Of a stretch of DNA of 64,000 nucleotides, positions 1 through 10,599 are shown in pieces. The stretch is taken from assembly GCA_024036415.1 (NCBI GenBank), contig JAMWET010000147.1:124001-188000 (forward strand), written 5' to 3'. The DNA comes from Prochilodus magdalenae. Taxonomy: Eukaryota; Chordata; Actinopteri; Characiformes; Prochilodontidae. The notes beneath the pieces were generated by a model. That model saw only the letters and a list, made by a program, of their open reading frames with translations. It made no database searches and was not told where the DNA came from. Each line of letters starts with the position of its first letter. Position 1 is the stretch's first letter. A program made the position numbers and the translations under genes.

Positions 1-312
1 GGTTTTATCAACAAACGGTGCTGGACTTTGGCGCTTAAATCCTCCCCTCAGGTGTTAAAGACAATTAAATGTCCGTTTCCCCAGTATGTGCAGAAAAGCA
101 TACAGTAACATATTGTGACATAATTATGATGATGATAAATACTGTAATATTCCCCATCTCTATTGCCAATGCAGAGAACAGCAACAAAAAGACAAATTTC
201 CTGAAAATGATCAAAATGAATGGGTGCCTACAGGAGCTCTCCTTGATTTCCGTGTGTACAGGATAAGTGATGTAGCTGAAGTGGTTACAAGGAAGTGCAT
301 AGTATAGAGAGA

Positions 313-481
313 GGCATATGCTAAGCACACATACACAAACACACACACACAGACACGTGTTCACCTCGCCCTCAGCTCCCTACAGCACCAGCGTGGGCTG
401 CACTGCACGTGCACTGGCAGCAGGCACTGGCTAGGGAGGATAATCAACAACAAAGACACGGAGGGTTATACAATCACAGAG

Positions 482-527
<46 letters not shown>

Positions 528-540
528 CACACACACACAC
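313..540. repeat. (CA)n microsatellites
   Basis: Two CA runs lie at about 325-357 and 483-540, the second broken once by an AT step. The open frame across the longer one encodes His-Thr repeats and is not a gene. The rest of 1-950 shows no other recognisable feature, apart from a GA-rich patch at 722-760. Confidence 0.9.
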
Positions 541-950
541 AGACCCAGAGATGCAGACGTACTCAGGACAATGAGTGCATCCTTGGATGGTGAAGGAAAA
601 GCCAGTGAGGAGAGGACAATGGACACAGAGATACACTGCCATCCGGCAGGGGCCTGTTACTATGGCAACGCCACACTTCCTCTCTTTCTCAAATCTCTCT
701 CGACCCAGACACACACAAGCCAAAGGGAGGGAGAGAGAAAGAGAGATAGAGAGAGAGGTGGGAGGAGGCTGAATGTAGTTCCTTTATTACATCAGCAGAT
801 TGAAGCAATACTGTATATGGGTCTGGATTAGTAAATATGCTGGTGTAATAGAACTACATGGAAGGTGATGTGAAAACAACACAAACAAAAAAACACCACA
901 GTCAGATTTCCATTATGGTTTCCAGCTTTTGAGTTTTGATAAAGTTCAGA

Positions 951-1050
951 CTAGGGGTTCCCAACCTTTAGCTACATGTGGCCCACGCTAGGGCTGCACA
1001 CCGTATCATTTCAGCTTCGTCATCACGATGTGTGCATGCGCAGAATGCGT
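951..1050. mobile_element. Termini of hAT-like dispersed repeats
   Basis: The phrase starting CTAGGGGTTCCCAACC (951) resembles the end of fish hAT elements. The following phrase around 989-1040 (AGGGCTGCACACC...) resembles the end of another dispersed vertebrate repeat. Assignment is from remembered consensus patterns; both are short fragments. Confidence 0.4.
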
Positions 1051-1097
1051 GTGTGTGTCTGTGTGCATGTCATCTAGTAAAAACTCTTTAAAAAATC

Positions 1098-1101
<4 letters not shown>

Positions 1102-1175
<74 letters not shown>
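1102..1175. repeat. (TA)n microsatellite
   Basis: About 37 TA units, immediately adjoining the left end of a Tc1-like element. Confidence 0.95.
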
Positions 1176-1178
<3 letters not shown>

Positions 1179-1700
1179 CTATTGAAATAAATAAGAGACC
1201 ACTCCAGTTTTTTTTTGTTGTTTTTCTATAAATCAGCATGTACAGCAGATTCTTATTGAGAAACAGAAAGTTCGGTTCTAGCTTTACTGGCAGATACAGT
1301 GAGCGTCTGGTTCATAAGAACAGGGTCAAGCAGCAAACACACAGGGCAACACAGCTACAGACTGGCAGAGGGTGAAAAGCACTCTCTACTGACCGTGAGG
1401 TGCACCACCTCATTTAAATGTCACTTAACCACCGTAAGATGGCCTTACATGACGTACAGAAAGAAAGGGGAGTGGCTGCTGGGGTAAAATATAAAAGGCT
1501 TTTGGAGGCGTCATTAGTGATTTTCTAAATAAACAGATCTAAAATACAGTATTTGATCTGGACTATGGGAGACATGTTTCCTGTAGTGTATAGAATAAAA
1601 CAGAACTGCTCATTTTGATCGAACACAAACCCACCAACTGTAAAACTAGAGAAACTTATTATTATTATTTTGAGGTGGTCTATTTTTTTTACCAGAACTG
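1176..1700. mobile_element. Non-autonomous Tc1/mariner-type element
   Basis: The left end reads CAGCTATTGAAATAAATAAG followed by AGACCACTCC. The right end reads in reverse as a partner (GAGGTGGTCTATTTT...ACCAGAACTG), giving imperfect terminal inverted repeats, and both sides abut TA. The termini resemble a common fish family with ends like ACAGCTCTGGAAAAAATTAA. The interior is about 0.5 kb with no transposase, so this is a deleted or MITE-like copy. Confidence 0.6.
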
Positions 1701-2055
1701 TATATATCAGAGGGGAAAGAATAAAACGGCTAAGCTGCTGAAAAAAGATAGATCATCTGATTCAAGCTCACACTGTTACCCTGATGCTAAATAGCAGAGA
1801 CGCATTAGCAGAAAAGCATTACTGTTAGTAATTTAGGGTGTAAAAACTAATAGATATGAAATAACAGAACTGTACAATGATATTTTCCTTTATCAGGACT
1901 CCATACCCTGCTGGAAAAATGATCTGGTACTGGTTTAACTGGTTGACCAGCATGTAGCATTTGAAACAAAGCATGTGCTGGTTTTGCTGGTGAGAACTAA
2001 GCTGGTTTATGCTGGTTTTTCCAGCATGGCAGTTGCTTGGCAGCAGACTCTAAAG

Positions 2056-2227
2056 CAGCGGTGGGAATCTCCATTCCTGGAGGGCCGGATTCCTGCAGAG
2101 TTTGGTGATTTTCCTGCTCAAGTACACATGATTCAGCTCATCAGTTAATTAGCAGACTTAGTTGGTATTGTAGAGCAGGGAAGTCACCAAACTGTGCTGG
2201 ACTCCAGCCTGCAATTCCCCACCCTTG
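2056..2227. mobile_element. hAT-type MITE with 8-bp target duplication
   Basis: A 172-bp unit starts CAGCGGTGGGAATC and ends GAATTCCCC-type sequence plus ACCCTTG, so the ends are partly inverted. It is flanked by CTCTAAAG (2048-2055) and CTCTAAAT (2228-2235), a 7/8 match to an 8-bp duplication as hAT elements make. The interior (CCTGGAGGGCCGG..., CTGGACTCCAG...) matches a repeat very common in fish genomes. Confidence 0.7.
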
Positions 2228-3940
2228 CTCTAAATGAACTACATGTCTTGATGGAAGAATTGTTCAATGTGATTATAATTAACTCAATGTAAATTATTTA
2301 TTGAAAACCATTGGTTTAGACTAATGCCTCTGGTGCTGCTGTAAATATCTGCCTGTAGGACACAGCTGTTGCCTCTTACACAATTTTCAGGAAGGAATTT
2401 TTATGACATGCTCTAATTCAGATTTTTAACAGCCAAATTGACTTTTTAACATGAAATGAAGACAATAACATATGATTGCTTTTGAAATTGGATTATATCA
2501 AAAGTCTTCTCTGTAGTTCTGAAACCGACACTTTTTTATTGCAGACCATAAGAGAAGAAAAGTACACTTAAGGTAATTTAAGTATATTTATCAGAATCAG
2601 AAATACTTTATTGATCCCAGGGGGAAATTGCAGTTTTTACAGTAGCAACCACTTATTGTATAGTATGTGTATATATATGTATATATACTTGGCACTCAGG
2701 ATTAATGTACCGAAAGTGTGCTATTTTTGATATACTATGTACTTAGTATTATGTGCTATTAAAAATATACATAAACAGAACAAATTGTACTTAACTTAAT
2801 TGTACGTAACTGTACTATATATTGAGACATCACTAAGATTCAATTGCTTATACTTAAGTATATTTCTAGTATGTTAAAGTATACATATATACTTGGTGTA
2901 CTTAACTATACCCAAGTCTTACAAGGTAAAAACATGTTCTTGTAATTATTACTTTTGTTATGCAAATGCAAATATATATATTTGACAGTGAAGTGCCCTC
3001 AAAAACGTGTGTGTACTTATTATTTATTTTTTATGGCATTATAGTATATTATATTGTAAATGTAAGTGACTCAGCTCAGTTCAGTGAAAGAGCTGCAAAC
3101 TGAAATTGTAATATTGTTTGTGAGAACATTGGTTTAGCCATGTCTGACATCATATCTATCAAAACGAAGTGTGCACCCCCATTATGTAATGTCTAAACTC
3201 TTATTTAGCTCTTTTGTTAAGAATCACAGTATCTGTCTGTCTCTCACTATTCCAAAGCAGGTGCATGGCACATAGAGTAGATGCACAACGAATAATGGTC
3301 TCTAGGCGACAGCTAATGGGCACATGAATAAACAATAAACAATAAACCTGACACTTACCCACACACACACATACACACACCACCTCGCTTCTAGCCCTGG
3401 GCCGCGGAGGCTAATGTCTAGGTGAGCGGCCTGCCTTTCTTCATTTTGTTTTACTGTCAGTCCTCATAGTGAAAACACACTGCCTCCCCTCAGGCTCTCT
3501 TCCACTGCTCCTCAAACACTGTCAACACAGTTTTACACTGGAGAGGATAAACAAATACTCACACACACGTACACACACTTGGAAAGAGTGTGAAACCATT
3601 ACATACAGAGAGGACTGCACATGTGTGTGCAGTTACAGACATAGAGGTATAGTGTCATGCTCAAGCTGACATATAGCACAGCTATCCATACTAGAGGCAT
3701 ACCAATAGAATGTTTTAAATAGGGAAACAGGTCTACAATATGGCTGCTTCAACTTACAAGCCTATCAGCAGCTTAAATAAAAAAAGGATAAAACAATAAT
3801 ACCTGGATAAAAAAAAAAATACCAACACAACCTGATGCATGGACATATAGTCCCCCTCCAAATTGGTTTTCCAACTGAATGTTATGTCTATAAATACACT
3901 CTTCATCAAAATAATAAAATAATAAAAAAAATCAGAAGGA
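2228..3940. other. AT-rich intronic sequence, no gene
   Basis: Apart from the LINE tail, this stretch holds AT-rich low-complexity sequence with recurring ACTTAAGTATA-like phrases (2560-2960) and a short CA run at 3357-3380. I see no coding or RNA gene. Confidence 0.6.
2591..2670 (-). mobile_element. LINE 3' end (L2/CR1 type), reverse orientation
   Basis: Read on the minus strand it gives AATTTCCCCCTGGGATCAAT then AAAGTATTTCTGATTCTGA, the usual 3' tail of teleost L2/Rex1-like LINEs. Only the tail is recognisable. It sits inside AT-rich sequence in which ACTTAAGTATA-like phrases recur (about 2560-2960). Confidence 0.65.
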
Positions 3941-3959
3941 ATCAACAGACAGGAATTAA

Positions 3960-4190
3960 AAACTCAATTAGTAGGTTTGACACTGTGAGACATGCAAACA
4001 ATTCACGTTTCTCATGATTTATAAACTGGCAGAACCATTGGCAGACAGGTGCATGACAAAGGACTACATGCATGCAGAGTGTTGCGGTAACTGCCTTTAA
4101 TGCCCCATCAACATCACCAAAGACTGCAATGGTGTTGTGCCAGACTGTCATGGAGTGACTTAGATGGCATCGGGTCATCTTCAGTAAATA
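3960..4190 (+). mobile_element. Tc1-like transposase relic, copy 1
   Basis: This segment (GGTTTGACACTGTGAGACAT ... GACTACATGCATGCAGAG ... CACCAAAGACTGCAATGGTG) is homologous to segments at 34265-34760 and, reversed, 45925-46240. The better preserved 46-kb copy translates into something like the transposase segment between the DNA-binding and catalytic parts (a GLHxxRPxRQLxLxPRxxHQ pattern). This copy is frame-broken and inactive. Confidence 0.55.
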
Positions 4191-4199
4191 GTCCTACTT

Positions 4200-7100
4200 C
4201 TGTCTTGGTGGAGACAGTCAATTAATCTGTGTGTGGAAGCATTGTGGTTAACGAAAGGGTAAGCAGTTTGTTGTCACGTATCACATGTCCAAAAGCACTG
4301 GTAATACTCCACTTGCATGGGATGGATTATCTCAGGACACATTAGGAACCTCTCTAATTCCTAGCCGAGATGTCTGACATGCTACGTTAGCAAACAAGTA
4401 GTGTCATAAAAAAAATCAAATAAAAGTAGTGTCATAATCCTTGTCCTTCGGGGTACAGCTATTCTTTTGATTATGACTATATGAGGATCTACATCAGTGC
4501 ATTTCTGTATCACTTTTGGGGTATATACAAAATGGTTGTATGACATATATGTGTAACTCCTTCTGGGTGTGTTATTATGAGTACATTTACCAACATAAAT
4601 TCCCAAAATATACACAATTGTGGATCCTGTCAAACTGATAAGACTGAGGAAGTAATGCTGCACAACAGAATGCTACAAAATAACGCGCTGGCTGCCACTT
4701 GCTCCTGACTGCAGAAGGGCCTCTGGAGGTGTGGTAACCCGAACCGGGCTGTGTGCCCTGCCTCGCTCTGCAAAAGGAAATGTAATGTTGTTTTTCTCTG
4801 TGTTACGTTACAGTTCCTTCCTTTGGGGTCTGTTTATGTGTTTATGTGTTTTGTGTTGGGCTGTGGGTGAGATAGCCAGAGTTAGTTGTCTACCATTAGA
4901 AGAAATTGTAAGGCTAGAAGTGACCTGCCTGCTCCCCATCTGTGTTGTTATGCGCTTTTAGTGCTGCTATCAATAAAAACAGCACTTCTCATAGTAGAAA
5001 TCATGGCATCTCCAATGCCTACCAAGGTGGTGCAATAATGCATAACAAGATCACTTAATAAATTATACTTATGGCAGAGTGCACCTGGTTTTGGTTTTAT
5101 TTTTGTTAGTAAACTATGTATGTAAATGCATATCATATCTTTTGAAACGGAGAGGTGCGTAGCGCTATCCACACACACACACATGCACACAGTGGTTATC
5201 AATACTAAAAACCTAGAAACTCTGTATCTCCATATCAGTCATATCAACATACATCTCTGTATCAACCATATCAAAGCTTCACATAAAAGCCCATTTTAAC
5301 TGCTAATCTTTCAATTGAGATGTTACAGCAGCTGTATTCTCAAACAAAAGCCAACTCAAAACATACAAGACAATATGAAAGAAATGACTCACCCAATTCA
5401 AATGTGAAATAGTGTGCTCTGAGTGCCATTGACACCTCTAATTGCATGTATGTGTGTGTGTTGCCTGGCATGATGAGGAGAGCCAAAGTAGGCAGCACAT
5501 ATTCCCTGTGCTACAATCAGAAAGCAAACTGTTTGTCTAAAAAGGTGGTTCGTTGAACACTCTGTTGTGTTATGCAAGCACGTTGTGCAAGTTGTGCCAA
5601 CTATCGCGGCTCAGAAGGCCATTCCCTGCACCCTTTTTGAAGAATTTCTGGAGCTTGATTTTTAAAAAAATTATACAATAAAACACTCATGACAGACAGA
5701 CATGAACTACCTATGACTGACTATCTTATACGCACTAAATGAGAAATGCATCTTAAGGCTTTGAGGTCAGATATGTCGGTGCACAGCGTAAAAATTGGAA
5801 TTGAATGTGGACCAGCTGAATCATGCTCCATTTATAAATGTTTTCTTTTATAGCTGTTTCCAAATTGGTTGAGCTTTACAAAACAATCCCATTGAAACCT
5901 GAAACACTGTGGTGGACAGCTATGTTAAACTACCACTATAGAAATTATGTATATGTGTGTATTTGAATGTGTGTATGTGACCTGCATTTTAATAGCGTAA
6001 TCGAGCTAACCTTAGCATTATGGCTAATTCTGTCACTGTTGTTTACACATAGTCTAGTTTAAATTTGCTAAGACAACACCAAACTCCAAACAAATGTTAA
6101 AAGATTTTGACTAAACCTAAGTCATGTGCCACAAGTAGATTTGTAATAAGTGCATTTGTGAGTGTATAATGGACTGGTTAATATTAATGGATCGATTCCG
6201 CAATGTATGCATTGGATAGATAATCAACTGTGAGAGTTATGTTTGAAGGGAGGAGCACGCCTGAAACCCCTCCTTCTTCCAGCCTAATGCCTTATAAATT
6301 TACATCGTCACCTTCGGTTCCTGCAATCAAGTTTTCATAATCCCAACTTCTACAGTTAAAGACCTCCGCATCCCGGACTTCCATCATTCTACCACCATGC
6401 TAAAGGCCTGGTCTAAACTCCCAAATTGCTTTTAGATCACTTTTATTAGACTGTGTTTTTGCTTTTTTACTAAAACGAGGGCAAACAAAAACATTAGCGC
6501 TGCTAATACTATCTGCAATTTCTGCAAATCTTATTTCTGCCAATACTCTAGCACCATGGCTAGTTATGACTACAGCCTTGAATAAGTGTAAGTAAGCCTG
6601 ACTTTTTGGCATGACTGCACCAGCAGCCATCCCTATGCCTGGACAAATGTAAACACTCCATCAGCTTTCACAGCCACTTAAAGAAACATAAACATCCACT
6701 GCTTCATCGACCACATCTCCATTCACCTTTTTTTTGGATCATTGGCATTATTGATCCTTGAAGGACTACTAAAAGTGTGCATGTGTATGACACAGTAGGA
6801 AGGATGTAAAGTGGATCTCTTGCTCTTCTTTTCCTGATGTTCTTTGTACAGAAGTGACTTTGAACATGCCCCACCAGTTCATGGCAGTCACATCCTCTGC
6901 TGTCTTTCCTGAGCATCCAATACACCTACTGGGTGTGTGTAAATCTATTTTCTCCTTCCTTCTTCATTTCCTTTTTAAATGTCAATCTCCTGTCCCTTCT
7001 TTATTCTTCTTTCACACTCATCCTTGAGTCTCTATTAATTCCCACCACTCTTTCACTTCGCCGTCACATTCAGTCATAACTTCCACTATAACCTCTGTCT

Positions 7101-7600
7101 CACTTTTTTATTCTTATGATTTCTAAACATTTACCGCTCTAAAGACATTTGAATGAACAGGATACAATGTTCTAAATTTCACAACACTGCTCTGTAGAAA
7201 CTGGGCTTGTAAACAGTTTAAGTCTATCAGGCTCCGATTCTACTATATTTATGCCACAGCAGAAATCAAAATTCATTCATCCTGTCTGTCAGCTTGAACT
7301 AGTCTGTCCATTCTCCATCGACCGCTCTAATCAACACAGCATTTCCATCTTTGGAATGGCCGCTCTGTTAATGAATTTTTTTTTACTCTGTTCAGAGTAA
7401 ACTCTATCAAATTAACAGTCATGGAAATACTCAAACAATCTCAACAATCAAAATCACACTTTTTTTCATTCTGATGGTATATATGGGTGCCACCTAAAGC
7501 TGTTGGCCCTTTATTAGCTAGGATATAGCATTACCTTAAGATGTTTATTTATTTTAGCCCTTATTCAGCCCTGCACAGCTACCACATGATTGGTGTACAT
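4200..7600. other. Intronic sequence without recognisable genes
   Basis: Mostly AT-rich single-copy-looking DNA with a short CA run at 5171-5190. The open frames here are short, lack family motifs and have no splice context. A pyrimidine-rich stretch lies at about 6940-7060. Confidence 0.5.
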
Positions 7601-7606
7601 GTAGGT

Positions 7607-7640
7607 TTACAGGCGTTGCTAATAAAGTGTCCAGTAAGGG
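7607..7640. mobile_element. Terminus of a common fish dispersed repeat
   Basis: TACAGGCGTTGCTAATAAAG followed by TGTCCAGTAAG resembles a repeat end found throughout fish genomes (CTAATAAAGTGGCC). A related phrase lies at 29324-29350. The class is not certain. Confidence 0.35.
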
Positions 7641-7737
7641 TGTTTTCACTATGAATAAAAATATATATGTATTGTCAAAATACTTTTCACATGACAAACT
7701 GTAAACAAACATAATGAGCATAATGAGCACATGATAA

Positions 7738-7790
7738 TGTGTGTGTGTGTGTGTGCATGTGTGTGTGTGTGCACACGTGTGTGTATGCTT
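7738..7790. repeat. (GT)n microsatellite
   Basis: An interrupted GT run containing GCACAC and GCATGT breaks. Confidence 0.9.
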
Positions 7791-7844
7791 AAAGCTTTTT
7801 ACTACTGTTTAATTGCTCTTTCATTGGCTACCTGTTCTTTACTG

Positions 7845-8145
7845 ATCTATTTGGAAGCAGGACCTTTAACATGATTCAAAGAAGATTTCAATACGCTGTT
7901 GTGGCAGTGCTACTTGTGACAGTGATGGTGCAGTGACTCACTATCGCCTCTTGAGGTACAAAATGGTATTAGAGACAGGATGGGGCTAGTTGGTTAGCAT
8001 GCTAACTTGGAAAGGTATCCCTACAACGCAATACAGGACATACCGCCACATAATCATACCCTCAGAACTCTTATATATTTAAACTCTGTTGATGACCTTA
8101 TTTTTAGAATTAAAAATTGACTCACACTTAGAGCTGCAATCAGAG
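7845..8145 (+). mobile_element. Unnamed dispersed repeat, copy 1
   Basis: Contains CAGTGACTCACTATCGCCTC followed by TTGAGGTACAAAATGGTATTA, and further on CTGTTGATGACCTTATTTTTAG. The same order of phrases recurs at 41285-41540, and part of it in reverse at 55955-56105. I do not recognise the family. Some phrases (TTGGTTAGCATGCTAAC) are palindromic. Confidence 0.5.
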
Positions 8146-8998
8146 GCAGCCAAACTACCATACGCTGTTTCATCACAACCACAGCTAACTGAGAAAGGGG
8201 ATACTCTTTTCTTTCTGACCAAATAACAGGCCTGGGATTCTGTTCCCAGAAAATAATTGCAACTTACAGTCGCAATACCGACCCGAAAACTCACTCTTAT
8301 ATAATCCTCCCTAATCGTTCAGCCCTACAACTCTACAAATGGTCACATTTAAAGAAAAATTAGGTGTGTTCTCTGTAGACTATGTAGTTTCTCCTACAAA
8401 ATCAACAAGAGATGCAATAAGACTAGTACAGTATGATGAAGAATCAGACGGTCTAAACACTTAATGGTAAGTGGAAAAATTACCAGAAAAAAAAAATCAT
8501 GTTACATTAACATACATTAACTTTCCTCCCTTCTTCTATACAGTTTTCTAAAGTACAGGCTCTCTGACATACATCTATCCGTCACATCCACATAGCTATG
8601 CTCTGTCTGCAGACATGGCCAGTTGTGAATTGGAGAGTGCCACTGAATGGAGGTGTAAATGCGGAGAGGAGATGAAAGGAGATGAAGGCAGAGTGGTGTC
8701 CAGCACAGCCAGTGGCCACTGAAGCCCAGCAGGACTCACGTGGAGGAGGAGACATTATATTGGCACCACTCAGAAAAGCAAATAATAAAGCCAAGGAATG
8801 ACAGAGTTTCAAGTTGAGGAGGAAAAGAGATGGAATAGCAGAAAAAGGGAGAGAATGAAGGTTAAAGGACAAAAAGGGGGAGAGAAAGACACAGAAAGAG
8901 AGAGAGGTCACCGGTGAGGTCTCTTCCCATTGGGTTACAACTGGAGTTCTGTATCTTCACTTCACATCAATCCTACAGCAAAACACACTGGGGATTTT

Positions 8999-9055
<57 letters not shown>

Positions 9056-9070
9056 CTCTCTCTCTCTCAC
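8999..9070. repeat. Compound (CA)n(CT)n microsatellite
   Basis: About 27 CA units followed by a CT run. Two plus-strand frames across it encode His-Thr repeats and are not genes. The flanks from 8150 to 9600 show no other recognisable feature beyond purine-rich patches at 8810-8910 and 9380-9405. Confidence 0.95.
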
Positions 9071-9618
9071 ACCCTGAGGCAAAATATCTCCACACACACT
9101 CACTCACACCCTTCAACAACACATTTTAAGTGCTACTGTCAGACAGAGACCACAGACACACGCATGCGATCTCAGGCCCAGTCACTCAGGTAACATACCA
9201 GACGTTGGGATATTAATCTTCTGAGCAGGAGTGGTACACACAACAGAGTGTGAGAGGTAGGCTGAGAGTTTGTGCTCATCAAAATTCAATCACAAGTAAA
9301 TAATGTATGAAGGTGCCATGGCTGACTGATGCAGGACAACTGAATACCTGCACCTGTACAAACCAAACCTTTGCAGGGAGAGAGATGGGGAGAGAGAAAG
9401 AGAGAACTCTGTATGTTCATGCAGGAAACTCGGTTTTTGTTGGTGAAATTAATTTCAGCATACGATTTCTGCATTATGCAAAAAGCCAAAGACCACGCAC
9501 TTTAGTAGGAAAGAAGATATATACTGTGGCATCGCAGATCATTTAGCTGTGGATGTGCAGGAGATGTGGTGATTCAGAACAACAATGAAGAGCCCCATGG
9601 AGGAACAGTTGACACACC

Positions 9619-10592
9619 TGTAAGAGAGACTTAAACATTTATTAACAATTATTAGGACTGATAGCTTGTTAGCAAGTAATAGTAAAATTTTTCCTGGGAC
9701 TTTTTTCTCTACACTGACGCTACATTGGTGTCAGGCGTGGAACTGAGAGGAGCAGCATGGAGAAGACAGGCAGCAAGGACAAGGACTGGTGAAGCTTGAT
9801 GGTAAAACAGGAAAACTGGAAACAGGGCAGCATGTGTGGCAGAGGGTCGCAGCCCTCTTGCAATTTGCTGGCCACTGTGATGTGGTAGCCAGTGGAGAAA
9901 GCAAAGAGCAGTTTAGGGAGTGACCCTGCTGCTGTTGCTGCCATGAGTAGCACAAGGAGCGATGCTGTGAGGAGATCTGCTCTACTTAGACACTTGAGAA
10001 CACAGTGCTCAGTCTCTCTCTGTTCCGGTGCTTCTGGAGAAGAGGACGCAACCCTGATGGAGAACTGGAGGCACGTGTGGCCAGGCACATCACACAGCTG
10101 GAGGCAGACCATCGTCCAGATCAGGTCAGTCAACAGCGGTGGAGGTCAGGCCCCAGTGAGCATGAGTGGCATTCAAGACAGCGTCACTGGTGCGGTGAGG
10201 GAGAGTGGAAGGGCAGGGTTGAGTGTCTCTGTTTTTGCTATCACCCCCAGCTGCCTACCATACGTCAGAGGGACCTTGGTTGCAGGAACATTGCCCCTGG
10301 GGGAGGACTTGAGGCACCCAACGTCGAAGAACAGGTGGTTCACATTTTCTAGTGCAGGACTGTGCACGTGCTTGAGGGACTTTACTCGGACTGTGCCCAA
10401 ATTTTGTTGGGTCACTGGGTTGGCTCCTTTGAAATTGGGAGCAGTGTGACATCCTGCTGCTGCTGGCTTGTTCATCCATAGACATGCGAGAGGCATGGCC
10501 ATGTGGAGCAGCAAGGGCAGAGCCTCCTGGGAGAATGCTGGACATGCACTATTAGAGACTTAAAACGTGTAAATAGTCAGGACTGATAGCTT
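9619..10592 (+). mobile_element. Possible short LTR retrotransposon relic
   Basis: A TG-starting segment (9619-9667: GAGACTTAAAC...AGGACTGATAGCTT) is repeated directly at 10549-10592. The first copy continues to ...GCTACA at 9724. Directly after it, TGGTGTCAGGCGTGG (9726-9740) resembles the tRNA-Leu primer-binding site of LTR elements (TGGTGTCAGAAGTGG). The interior of about 0.8 kb is GC-richer than its flanks and has a 185-codon plus-strand open frame at 9892-10449 without any motif I recognise. The right-hand repeat is incomplete, so this could also be an unrelated direct repeat. If it is real, it is a non-autonomous or deleted element. Confidence 0.4.
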
Positions 10593-10599
10593 AAAGCTA

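Noticed and set aside
409..831. 140-residue frame with His-Thr run
   Set aside because: Produced by the CA microsatellite; no conserved flanks.
9892..10449. 185-residue plus-strand open frame
   Set aside because: No recognisable domain; overlapping frames on both strands are also open, and the region looks like the interior of a small LTR-type relic.
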